Source: Bacillota bacterium (GTDB lineage Bacteria > Bacillota > Clostridia > Christensenellales > CAG-138). From it: 9,207 nt of DNA. The notes beneath the pieces are model-generated. The model had not been told where the DNA came from, did not search any database, and saw nothing but the letters and a program-made list of their open reading frames with translations. This document shows, piece after piece, positions 1 through 5,056 of this stretch. Location of the stretch: assembly GCA_023416895.1 (NCBI GenBank), contig JAEZGQ010000225.1, forward strand, positions 1 to 9,207, in the 5' to 3' direction. Made by a program: the position numbers and the translations under genes. Each line of letters begins with the position of its first letter. Position 1 is the stretch's first letter.

Positions 1-30
1 AGTCGTACCAAAGCTCCTTCTTTTATCCAT
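1..30 (-). CDS. 5' end of a minus-strand gene leaving the window
   Basis: Reading the minus strand from position 30, an ATG opens ten codons, MDKRRSFGTT, that run off the left edge without a stop. A purine-rich GGGGAGA (complement of 35-41) lies about 5 bases before the ATG, which is good Shine-Dalgarno placement and the main reason for the call. The peptide is too short to identify. It is divergent from the small membrane protein gene at 152, so the two share the intergenic region 31-151. It could still be a chance start. Confidence 0.42.
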   Translation of the reverse strand, partial: MDKRRSFGTT

Positions 31-75
31 ATGCTCTCCCCTATTTGCAGACAACAGCCTTGCGGCATTGTAAAA

Positions 76-104
76 TTGACGCGCTAACAAATTTGGTGTA
101 AATT
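76..104 (+). promoter_or_regulatory. sigma-A type promoter for the small membrane protein gene
   Basis: TTGACG (76-81) and TAAATT (99-104) are separated by exactly 17 bp. Transcription would begin near 111, leaving a leader of about 40 bases before the start at 152. A TACAAT hexamer on the opposite strand (complement of 67-72) may serve the divergent gene at 30, so the two promoters may overlap. Confidence 0.5.
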
Positions 105-151
105 AAAAGCAATATATGCGGGGTTATTCATCCGTTTTGGTGGAGGGTCTT

Positions 152-337
152 ATGGGTTTTGGTGTCGGAGTGCTCCTTTTTGCGTTGATGCTTGCATGTA
201 CCATCGCCTGTATCGTGCTCAAAAAGAAAACAGGAAACAAGGCGTTTCTCACGCTTATCATCATATTCGGCGTACTCAGCCTGCTTTGGGCGCTTTACGC
301 AGCAGCAACGCTCCTTCTCGTTGGCGGCATCAAGTAA
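152..337 (+). CDS. small two-helix membrane protein, unknown function
   Basis: This encodes 61 residues. The start at 152 is preferred because GGAGGG (142-147) lies just before it; an in-frame ATG at 116 has no Shine-Dalgarno and would sit almost on the predicted transcription start. Residues about 2-23 and 31-57 are two hydrophobic helices joined by a basic loop (KKKTGNK, 24-30). By the positive-inside rule the loop faces the cytoplasm and both termini face out. I recognise no family and see no catalytic motif. It appears to be a single-gene unit: it has its own promoter, and the terminator at 495-523 lies downstream. The strong ribosome site and clean membrane pattern argue that it is real, but short hydrophobic frames can occur by chance. 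Confidence 0.6.
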   Translation: MGFGVGVLLFALMLACTIACIVLKKKTGNKAFLTLIIIFGVLSLLWALYAAATLLLVGGIK

Positions 338-494
338 TTTTCCGCACGATCAAGCGAGCCTGTCAAGCAATGGCCGCTATAAAAAACAAGCCTCGCCGCG
401 ATTTTGCGCCAAAGAAGCTTCCGGTTCTTCGACAGGCGATGCTTAAAGGTACAAAGTTAGGCGAATAAGACACCAAGCCAAGAAATCGTATAAC

Positions 495-523
495 AAAAAA
501 AGTGGCCATAAGGCCACTTTTTT
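495..523. terminator. bidirectional intrinsic terminator
   Basis: GTGGCC (502-507), loop ATAA, GGCCAC (512-517) form a perfect 6-bp stem flanked by an A run (495-501) and a T run (518-523). It therefore works in either direction. On the minus strand it lies just beyond the ferritin stop codon at 541; on the plus strand it would end transcripts from the small membrane protein gene. Confidence 0.88.
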
Positions 524-540
524 GATATGTGAACTATTTC

Positions 541-1020
541 TTATCTATGAGCCAATTCGCCGTCGAGGATGTAGAGCCCGTTCCACTGGCCGTTGATGCG
601 CTCGAGACGCTCCACCAGCGTGCTGAAGACTTCCTCTTCCTCGATCTGCTCGTCAACAAACCAAGCAATCATGTTCTGAACGCGCAGTTCCTTTTCTTCC
701 CTCGCTTGGTTTGCAAGCGCGTGGATGCGCGAGGTAACGACCTTCTCGTGCGCGAGCGCCTTCTTGAAAACATCGTCGATGGAGGCAAAGTTGCCGTCGC
801 CGGGGTCAATCGCGCGATACTTCACGCCGTAGCCGGTTTCCTGCAGGAACTTTTTGAACCTTTCGGCATGTTCCACCTCCTCTTTGGCCTGATGATCCAT
901 AAAATGAACCATGCCCTTCATGTTCAGCGAATCTAAGTAGGCCGACATCGATGCGTAGATGTAGGCGGATTCCAATTCAAAATTCATTTGCTCGTTCAAA
1001 GCGTCATAAAGCTTATTCAT
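541..1020 (-). CDS. ftnA: bacterial non-heme ferritin
   Basis: This 159-residue protein is an iron-storage ferritin. The family forms a 24-subunit cytoplasmic shell that oxidises Fe(II) at a di-iron centre and stores a ferric mineral core. The length and helical sequence match Escherichia coli FtnA throughout, with a constant offset of two residues. Di-iron ligands visible are E15, E48, H51, E92, Q125 and E128, plus the conserved Tyr22. Third-site acidic residues E47, E124 and E127 are also present, so an active ferroxidase is expected. No haem-binding Met in the bacterioferritin position is apparent. The ATG at 1018-1020 has AAAGGA (complement of 1029-1034) 8 bases upstream. It lies 92 bases downstream of the GNAT gene on the same strand but has its own promoter. 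The only inference is the physiological role: iron storage and protection from Fenton chemistry. Confidence 0.95.
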   Translation of the reverse strand: MNKLYDALNEQMNFELESAYIYASMSAYLDSLNMKGMVHFMDHQAKEEVEHAERFKKFLQETGYGVKYRAIDPGDGNFASIDDVFKKALAHEKVVTSRIHALANQAREEKELRVQNMIAWFVDEQIEEEEVFSTLVERLERINGQWNGLYILDGELAHR

Positions 1021-1044
1021 AGTAGGTATCCTTTCGCATGTATA

Positions 1045-1055
1045 GTTTAATAAAC
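1045..1055. promoter_or_regulatory. palindrome in the ferritin leader
   Basis: GTTTA-A-TAAAC is a perfect 11-base palindrome lying between the predicted ferritin transcription start (about 1067 on the minus strand) and its ribosome binding site. The position suits a repressor site or a small leader hairpin. It does not look like a standard 19-bp Fur box, and it is AT-rich enough to arise by chance. Confidence 0.28.
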
Positions 1056-1073
1056 ATTCCTGTTCTTGCTTAT

Positions 1074-1101
1074 ATTATACCGCTTTTTCTGAAAAAAGCA
1101 A
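1074..1101 (-). promoter_or_regulatory. promoter of the ferritin gene
   Basis: On the minus strand, a perfect TATAAT (complement of 1074-1079) is preceded by TTGCTT (complement of 1096-1101) with a 16-bp spacer. The predicted leader is about 47 bases. The -35 is weak, so the perfect -10 carries the call. It lies in the short gap after the GNAT stop, which suggests ferritin is transcribed independently. Confidence 0.5.
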
Positions 1102-1112
1102 TACCTTTCCTG

Positions 1113-1625
1113 TTAGAAAATCATTTCGTACGCGTAAAAATCCGTATCGTAAAGGTGCGCCGTGCCAAGCTTTTTGTAGCCCATGCGCTCGTAAAGGCGT
1201 ATGCTCGCCGGATTTGCTACTGCCGCAAGGTGTCGTGTAGCCTCGTACCCTTGGTGCTTCGCCTCGGCGCTCACAAGCCGCATCACATATTCGCCCACAT
1301 GCCTTCCCTGAAGCGCGGGCTTTACGCAAAGCCGCGCCAGCACGCAGGCCTTCTTTGGCGTCCATTGTATTGGGCAATCGTCAAGATCGTCCTCGGGAAG
1401 AATGGAAACCGCAGCCAGCACCTCGCCTTCAAAACGAAGCACAAACGAAAACCCGTTTTTGATGTCTTCTTCAATAAAATCTCGGTTGGGGTAATCGTCG
1501 TCCCAATCGGTGGTGCCATTTTCGCGCCCGCTCTTTTTTACGGCATGATACAGCGCATCGATCTTTTCGGCATCCGCCACTGACGCGCGCGCAAAAGTGC
1601 AGCGCTTTAAAAAATCCTGTTCCAC
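1113..1625 (-). CDS. GNAT-family N-acetyltransferase
   Basis: This 170-residue protein has the Gcn5-related N-acetyltransferase fold, which transfers acetyl from acetyl-CoA to an amine; the substrate cannot be told. Motif A runs over about 93-115: strand VLARLCVKP, then the acetyl-CoA pyrophosphate loop Q106-G-R-H-V-G111 and the following helix. Motif B is NPASIRLYERMGY (138-150), with Tyr145 in the usual position of the general acid. The length is typical for a single-domain GNAT. The start codon is GTG (1623-1625); AGAAGGA upstream, ending 7 bases before it, fixes this start and no upstream ATG has a comparable site. It precedes ferritin on the same strand and is divergent from spo0A. Nothing links it functionally to either. 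Family call firm, substrate unknown. Confidence 0.9.
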   Translation of the reverse strand: MEQDFLKRCTFARASVADAEKIDALYHAVKKSGRENGTTDWDDDYPNRDFIEEDIKNGFSFVLRFEGEVLAAVSILPEDDLDDCPIQWTPKKACVLARLCVKPALQGRHVGEYVMRLVSAEAKHQGYEATRHLAAVANPASIRLYERMGYKKLGTAHLYDTDFYAYEMIF

Positions 1626-1683
1626 AAGGTTATCCTTCTTCCTTTACAAGGCCTGGCTTCGTCACCCAATGGTGCGCACAACC

Positions 1684-1713
1684 ATTGTATCATAGAAGCG
1701 CAGTACACGGCAA
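1684..1713 (-). promoter_or_regulatory. extended -10 promoter of the GNAT gene
   Basis: On the minus strand TACAAT (complement of 1684-1689) is preceded directly by TGA, giving an extended -10 (TGnTACAAT). TTGCCG (complement of 1708-1713) lies 18 bp upstream. The predicted transcript starts near 1677, about 50 bases before the GTG start. Confidence 0.5.
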
Positions 1714-1743
1714 AAGCCAGCGCACACAACCGCGAAAAGGGGG

Positions 1744-1785
1744 TTATCCACGCCGCGCGCGAGGATAAATGTAGCATTATGTTAC
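1744..1785. promoter_or_regulatory. two adjacent inverted repeats between GNAT and spo0A
   Basis: TTATCC (1744-1749) and GGATAA (1763-1768) form a 6-bp inverted repeat spaced by 13 bases. Directly beside it, GTAGCATTATGTTAC (1771-1785) is a near-perfect 15-base palindrome about T1778, with one G/T mismatch. Both lie upstream of the GNAT promoter and upstream of spo0A, so either could be an operator for a dimeric regulator. No known regulator is recognised. Confidence 0.3.
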
Positions 1786-1828
1786 GTGTTTTTAGGTGGA
1801 AGACAGAAAACTCTTTTCTTTTTAACTC

Positions 1829-1848
1829 TTTGTCAAAAATACGACAAA
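1829..1848. promoter_or_regulatory. inverted pair of Spo0A-box-like sites upstream of spo0A
   Basis: TTTGTC (1829-1834) and GACAAA (1843-1848) are an inverted repeat. Read as 0A boxes (consensus TGTCGAA) they give TGTCAAA at 1831-1837 on the plus strand and TGTCGTA at 1840-1846 on the minus strand, each 6 of 7. They lie about 130 bases before the spo0A start. Autoregulation of spo0A through 0A boxes is known in Bacillus; here it is inferred from position. No clear sigma-H or sigma-A promoter for spo0A could be fixed in 1849-1960. Confidence 0.4.
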
Positions 1849-1976
1849 AACACATAATTTACTTCCCTACCCTTGCGAAAAAGGCGGTGTTACAATTTAT
1901 TACATCAAACAAACCACAAAAAATTTCCCAATTCTTACGCAATTTATAAAATACAACAGAATCAGGAGGACTGCAA

Positions 1977-2783
1977 ATGGCAAAATACCGTATTCTCTTG
2001 GCGGACGGAAGCCTTCAGTTTCAAACGGCGGTACGCGACTATTTTACCGCGCAGGAGCAGATTGCTCAGGTAGATGCTGTATCCGACGGCCAGGCTGCGC
2101 TCGACGCGCTTCGCACGGGGCACTATGACGTGCTCATCTGCGATTTGATCATGCCGCGGATCGACGGCTTTGAGCTTCTGGAGCGGTTGAAGGCCGGCCT
2201 TGTGGAAACGCCGCCGGCAACCATCGTGGTAAGCGCCATGCGCCATGAGGATATGGTGCGGCAGGCCTGCACCCTGGGCGCGAAATATTTCATGGTAAAG
2301 CCTGTGGAGCCCGACACGCTTTACAAGCGAATGCTCGACATGCTCGAAAGCACCTACAACTACCGCTCGCAGGTGTGCACCATGAGCGCCCAACCCAAAA
2401 CGCTCGACGAAAAAATCACCTCGGTGTTCCTCGTGATCGGCATCCCCGCGCACATCAAAGGCTACCACTACCTGCGCGAAGCGGTACGCATGGTATACTT
2501 TGAGCCGGAAATCATCAACCGCATCACCAAGGAGCTGTACCCGGGCATTGCCAAGCGCTTTTCCACCTCCGCCTCCAAGGTGGAACGCGCCATCCGCCAT
2601 GCCATTGAAGTTGCGTGGACGCGCGGAAAAATTGAAAACATCAACCAGCTGTTCGGCTATAACATCTACTCCAAAAACGACAAGCCCACCAACGGCGAGT
2701 TCATCGCGCTTGTGGCCGACAAACTCATCATGGAAAGCGCCCGCGAAAAAAGCGCCCGCGGCGAAATTCAAAATGTCATCTGA
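1977..2783 (+). CDS. spo0A: sporulation master regulator Spo0A
   Basis: This is a 268-residue response regulator, the usual length for Spo0A. Phosphorylated Spo0A dimerises and binds 0A boxes to switch on early sporulation genes and repress growth-phase genes. Receiver domain is about 3-122: acidic pocket D10, phospho-acceptor D56 in [11 protein letters not shown], switch Ser86 and Lys108 in MVKP. A linker of about 16 residues leads to the Spo0A-specific C-terminal DNA-binding domain (142-262) with [14 protein letters not shown] and the recognition-helix region [19 protein letters not shown], almost identical to the Bacillus subtilis segment. The second acidic-pocket Asp (D11 in B. subtilis) is Gly11 here. 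AGGAGG (1964-1969), 7 bases before the ATG, fixes the start. Unlike the usual arrangement, spoIVB is not upstream; a divergent GNAT gene is. No other response regulator family shares this C-terminal domain, so the identity is secure. Confidence 0.97.
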   Translation: MAKYRILLADGSLQFQTAVRDYFTAQEQIAQVDAVSDGQAALDALRTGHYDVLICDLIMPRIDGFELLERLKAGLVETPPATIVVSAMRHEDMVRQACTLGAKYFMVKPVEPDTLYKRMLDMLESTYNYRSQVCTMSAQPKTLDEKITSVFLVIGIPAHIKGYHYLREAVRMVYFEPEIINRITKELYPGIAKRFSTSASKVERAIRHAIEVAWTRGKIENINQLFGYNIYSKNDKPTNGEFIALVADKLIMESAREKSARGEIQNVI

Positions 2784-2789
2784 TTTCCG

Positions 2790-2820
2790 GCGCGCAGCTT
2801 TTTATTGAAAGGCTGCGCGC
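2790..2820 (+). terminator. first hairpin after spo0A
   Basis: GCGCGCAGC (2790-2798) and GCTGCGCGC (2812-2820) form a perfect 9-bp stem with a 13-base loop, only 6 bases after the spo0A stop. No T run follows, so it may stabilise the mRNA 3' end or act with the next hairpin rather than terminate alone. Confidence 0.55.
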
Positions 2821-2825
2821 TGCGT

Positions 2826-2870
2826 AATAAAAGGGGCTTTGCGAAGCCCAACGCAAAGCCCCGCCCACTT
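2826..2870. terminator. second hairpin after spo0A, probable terminator
   Basis: GGGGCTTTGCG (2833-2843) pairs perfectly with CGCAAAGCCCC (2852-2862), an 11-bp stem. On the plus strand only a short interrupted T run follows; on the minus strand the hairpin is followed by TTTTATT (complement of 2826-2832), a better terminator tail. The same left arm can instead form GGGCTT-TGCG-AAGCCC (2834-2849), so two structures compete. Confidence 0.6.
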
Positions 2871-2911
2871 TTGCAGTTTACCCTCCCATAAAAATTGCAT
2901 TTGCTTCATTT

Positions 2912-2918
2912 TTCGACA
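2912..2918 (-). promoter_or_regulatory. perfect Spo0A box
   Basis: The minus strand reads TGTCGAA, a 7-of-7 match to the 0A-box consensus, embedded in ATGTCGAAAAA so that the A-rich flank also fits. It lies 129 bases after the spo0A stop and far from the sipL start. A 7-base motif is expected by chance in a few kilobases, so it is the placement that makes it interesting. Confidence 0.38.
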
Positions 2919-2939
2919 TACGTTGCATGCATCTATTCC

Positions 2940-2969
2940 AAATGTCGCGCATATTTTTGCGCGACATTT
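2940..2969. repeat. perfect 11-bp inverted repeat
   Basis: AAATGTCGCGC (2940-2950) and GCGCGACATTT (2959-2969) are exact reverse complements around an 8-base AT-rich loop. A broken T run (TTTCTATGTTTATT) follows on the plus strand. It could be a third 3'-end hairpin, a terminator for an unseen small RNA, or a dimeric operator. Confidence 0.7.
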
Positions 2970-3006
2970 CTATGTTTATTAAAACTTTCCACGTACATTT
3001 CCCATG

Positions 3007-3072
3007 TTATTCACATTTTGTGATTCCTATTCTTGCCGCTCCGGTGGATAACTCTGTGGGAACTGTGGATAA
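3007..3072. promoter_or_regulatory. cluster of DnaA boxes
   Basis: TTATTCACA (3007-3015, plus) fits TTATNCACA. TTATCCACC (complement of 3043-3051) is 8 of 9, and TTATCCACA (complement of 3064-3072) is the high-affinity 9-of-9 box. Weaker 6-of-9 sites occur at 2985-2993 and 3055-3063. Three good boxes in 66 bases is more than chance predicts. No dnaA or dnaN is nearby, so this resembles a DnaA-binding regulatory or titration cluster rather than the origin. Confidence 0.5.
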
Positions 3073-3090
3073 CTTTGCGCATAGTACCAC

Positions 3091-3112
3091 TGCATATGCA
3101 GCCGCATATGCA
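3091..3112. repeat. tandem copies of a GCATATGCA palindrome
   Basis: GCATATGCA occurs at 3092-3100 and again at 3104-3112, with cores 12 bases apart; the first extends to the perfect palindrome TGCATATGCA (3091-3100). A related TGCATGCA palindrome lies at 2924-2931. Just right of the DnaA boxes, this could be a pair of dimer-binding sites. Confidence 0.5.
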
Positions 3113-3215
3113 ATGCAAGCCGGTTTTGTGTATCCTTCTTGGGCGTGCCAAAAGTTACAATTTTTCCTGCATTTTTAAATTTAAACAGCGATTTGTAACC
3201 GCTCGGTTGAAGGAT

Positions 3216-3244
3216 TCATATTTTAACAGCGTGGCTCATATGGT
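3216..3244 (+). promoter_or_regulatory. candidate sigma-E promoter for sipL
   Basis: TCATATT (3216-3222) fits the sigma-E -35 pattern (K-M-A-T-A-W-W) at all seven positions. CATATGGT (3237-3244) matches the -10 (CATACA-T) at five of eight, and the spacer is 14 bp, standard for sigma-E. The leader would be about 85 bases. It is supported by context, since sipL is a mother-cell gene in Clostridioides difficile. The -10 is imperfect. Confidence 0.42.
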
Positions 3245-3335
3245 TTTATAGCAATCACATGCCATCCGTGCTTTTTGCTTTTGAAAAAAGGCGGCGGCAA
3301 ATTGAAATGTTTGAAGTTTCGGGAGGAGAACAGGC

Positions 3336-4814
3336 ATGGAGTTAATGTGGAACGATTTGGATGTGAGCCGCGTGATGGGCAGCACCGTGTCCCAGGCGCT
3401 GGTCGAGGGGAGCATCCCCATGCCGGAGGGACGCTCCGCCGCTTCGGTGCTCGATTCGACGGGACAGGTTGAGGTGACCGAGGCCGAGGTACAGGAGGGA
3501 AAGGTCGCGCTTGGCGGCCGCGTCAGCATAAACCTTGTGCTGCAGGGTGCAGATGGCGTTTTCGCGTTTTCCAGCAGCGCGAATTTCCGCCACAGCGTGG
3601 CGGTGGAGGGCGCGAAAAGCGGCATGCGCGCAAACGCGAACGCGCAGCTTCAATCGCTTGACGTAACCCCCGCAAACAACACGCTTTCTATGAATGCGAT
3701 GGTGGACATTGCCTGCCGCGTGGATTCCCCGGCGCAGCTCAAGGTGCTGCGCGGCATACGCGGCGTAGAGGACCTTGAAATGAAGGAGATGCCGCTGAGC
3801 GTTTCCAAAAAGCGCGAGGTTGCCGATGAAAACGTGCGCCTGCGCGAAGAGATCGCCGCGCCCAATGTGGAGTCCGTCTTAAGCGCCAAGGCGACCGCGC
3901 AGGTGAAGGAGATCAACACCAACGGCGTCAACGCCAACGTGGAAGGCATGCTCAACGTAAGCACGCTTTGCGCCAACAAGGATGGAACCCTTTCACAGAT
4001 GGTACAGAGCTTCCCGTTTTCGCAAGCCGTGGAAACCGACGCAAGCGGCAGGGTTTTAAGCGGCACAGCAAAGGTAGCGGCCGTAAACGTGCGGAGCATC
4101 GGCGAGGATTTCGGCATTCTTGCCGTAGATGCAATGCTCGGCATTGAGCTTTTTGAAAAGCAAACCGCAAACTACGTGCTGCCGCTCGATGCGTATTCGC
4201 CGATGCTCCCCTTCCACTGCACCCATGAGCACGCGCGGCTTTTGAGCTACGCCGGCAGCGTGAACGCGCGCCACTTGATGAGCGAAACGGTGAACGTACC
4301 CGAGGGCATGGTGGAGATGCACCGCGTGGTGTACTGCTCTGCCCGCCCTGTGGTAACGGGAAGCGCCGTAAGCGGCGGCAAACTGAGTGTAGAGGGGCTT
4401 TTGTTCTGCCGTGTCGTGTACGAAAGCGACGGCGGCACGCTATACGCGTTTACGGAGGATCTGCCGTTTCTCGCGGAACTTCCGGTTTCCGCCTCGGACG
4501 ACGCTGAGGCACAAATGGAAGCGGACTGCATCATCTCGCAGGCTTCGGGCGCAGGTAAGAGCGTATCGCTCACGTTTTCGCTCCATTTCAACGGCGAGCT
4601 TTATGAGCTCAGCGACGCAAATGTGGTAACGGGCATTGCCGAAGCCGAGGCACCCAACGTACCGAGCGGCATCATCGTATACTTTGCGGGCGCAGGCGAA
4701 ACGCTGTTCGATGTTGCAAAACGCTTCAACGTGGGTCGCGCAAAGCTCCTTGAGCTTAACCCGGCGTGCGGCGAGACGCTCGGCGAGGGACAAAAGCTTG
4801 TAATGCTTTTATAA
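3336..4814 (+). CDS. sipL: SipL-like spore morphogenetic protein (DUF3794 repeats + LysM)
   Basis: This 492-residue protein has the layout of clostridial SipL, the coat-assembly factor that binds the ATPase SpoIVA through its LysM domain at the forespore surface (known from C. difficile). Three DUF3794/SPOCS-like beta repeats are visible, opening near I27-P28-M29-P30, near A174-A175-P176 and near N320-V-P-E. A C-terminal LysM motif spans about 446-492 (GETLFDVAKRF, LLELNP, LGEGQKLVML). There is no signal peptide or membrane helix, so it acts in the mother-cell cytoplasm. GGGAGGAG (3321-3328) lies upstream of the ATG. The gene stands alone between a candidate sigma-E promoter and a strong terminator. 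Its neighbour spo0A supports a sporulation role. Other DUF3794-LysM proteins exist in Clostridia, so strict orthology to sipL is likely but not proven. Confidence 0.85.
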   Translation: MELMWNDLDVSRVMGSTVSQALVEGSIPMPEGRSAASVLDSTGQVEVTEAEVQEGKVALGGRVSINLVLQGADGVFAFSSSANFRHSVAVEGAKSGMRANANAQLQSLDVTPANNTLSMNAMVDIACRVDSPAQLKVLRGIRGVEDLEMKEMPLSVSKKREVADENVRLREEIAAPNVESVLSAKATAQVKEINTNGVNANVEGMLNVSTLCANKDGTLSQMVQSFPFSQAVETDASGRVLSGTAKVAAVNVRSIGEDFGILAVDAMLGIELFEKQTANYVLPLDAYSPMLPFHCTHEHARLLSYAGSVNARHLMSETVNVPEGMVEMHRVVYCSARPVVTGSAVSGGKLSVEGLLFCRVVYESDGGTLYAFTEDLPFLAELPVSASDDAEAQMEADCIISQASGAGKSVSLTFSLHFNGELYELSDANVVTGIAEAEAPNVPSGIIVYFAGAGETLFDVAKRFNVGRAKLLELNPACGETLGEGQKLVMLL

Positions 4815-4832
4815 AACGCATACGATTCGCTC

Positions 4833-4876
4833 ATCCGCCGGCAAAGTAAAAAAACTTTGCCGGCGGATTTTCTTTT
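4833..4876 (+). terminator. strong intrinsic terminator of sipL
   Basis: ATCCGCCGGCAAAGT (4833-4847), an A6 loop and the exact complement (4854-4868) form a perfect 15-bp stem followed by TTTTCTTTT. It lies 19 bases after the sipL stop and isolates sipL from the kinase genes. Confidence 0.95.
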
Positions 4877-4944
4877 GAGCAACGCTTTTTGACCGCGTGT
4901 TTTTTCGGCGGTTGCTTTTACCACAGCCGCCAAAAAGACCCGTT

Positions 4945-4981
4945 CGCTTGCATCGAGGCGGCCGCGTTGTTACAATAGATA
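4945..4981 (+). promoter_or_regulatory. promoter of the first receptor kinase
   Basis: TTGCAT (4948-4953), a 17-bp spacer and TACAAT (4971-4976), preceded by TG plus one base, form an extended -10 promoter. The wider blocks CGCTTGCAT (4945-4953) and TTGTTACAATAGATA (4967-4981) recur upstream of the second kinase with identical spacing. The predicted leader is about 75 bases. Confidence 0.7.
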
Positions 4982-5056
4982 GCGTAACGTATCTACGAAG
5001 AAAAGGGTGCGCGTTCGGGCATATTTTTAAAAAGCGGCGCGCGAGAAAGGAAGCCC

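Larger units (their letters stand above)
2784..3335. other. 552-base non-coding region between spo0A and sipL
   Basis: No frame here has both a ribosome site and a convincing protein. The region is AT-rich and unusually dense in structured or site-like DNA: two hairpins at its left end, a perfect Spo0A box, an 11-bp inverted repeat, DnaA boxes, paired ATGCAT-like palindromes and a candidate sporulation promoter, each listed separately. A small RNA cannot be excluded. Confidence 0.6.

Noticed and set aside
370..468. A 32-codon basic frame (MAAIKNKPRRDF...) after the small membrane protein gene
   Set aside because: There is no Shine-Dalgarno before the ATG and no recognisable domain; the basic composition alone is weak evidence.
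1082..1099. Terminator between GNAT and ferritin (GCTTTTT/AAAAAGC hairpin)
   Set aside because: The stem is nearly all A-T, no T run follows on the minus strand, and it overlaps the ferritin promoter.
1744..1752. Isolated DnaA box TTATCCACG
   Set aside because: It is 8 of 9 and alone; better treated as part of the TTATCC/GGATAA inverted repeat.
1607..1855. An 82-codon minus-strand frame upstream of the GNAT gene
   Set aside because: It overlaps the GNAT start, crosses the GNAT promoter, and has no homology that I recognise; it is better read as non-coding.
1962..2771. A 269-codon open frame antisense to spo0A
   Set aside because: It mirrors the codon bias of spo0A, has low-complexity His/Val/Ala-rich translation, and no ribosome site; the sense protein is unmistakable.
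3007..3072. Chromosomal replication origin
   Set aside because: DnaA boxes are present but dnaA, dnaN, rpmH and a clear AT-rich unwinding tract with DnaA-trio are not seen, and the genes nearby are sporulation genes.
4907..4931. Hairpin GGCGGTTG/CAGCCGCC before kinase 1
   Set aside because: It has a G-T pair and lies just after the strong sipL terminator and before the kinase promoter, with no clear tail; probably not functional on its own.
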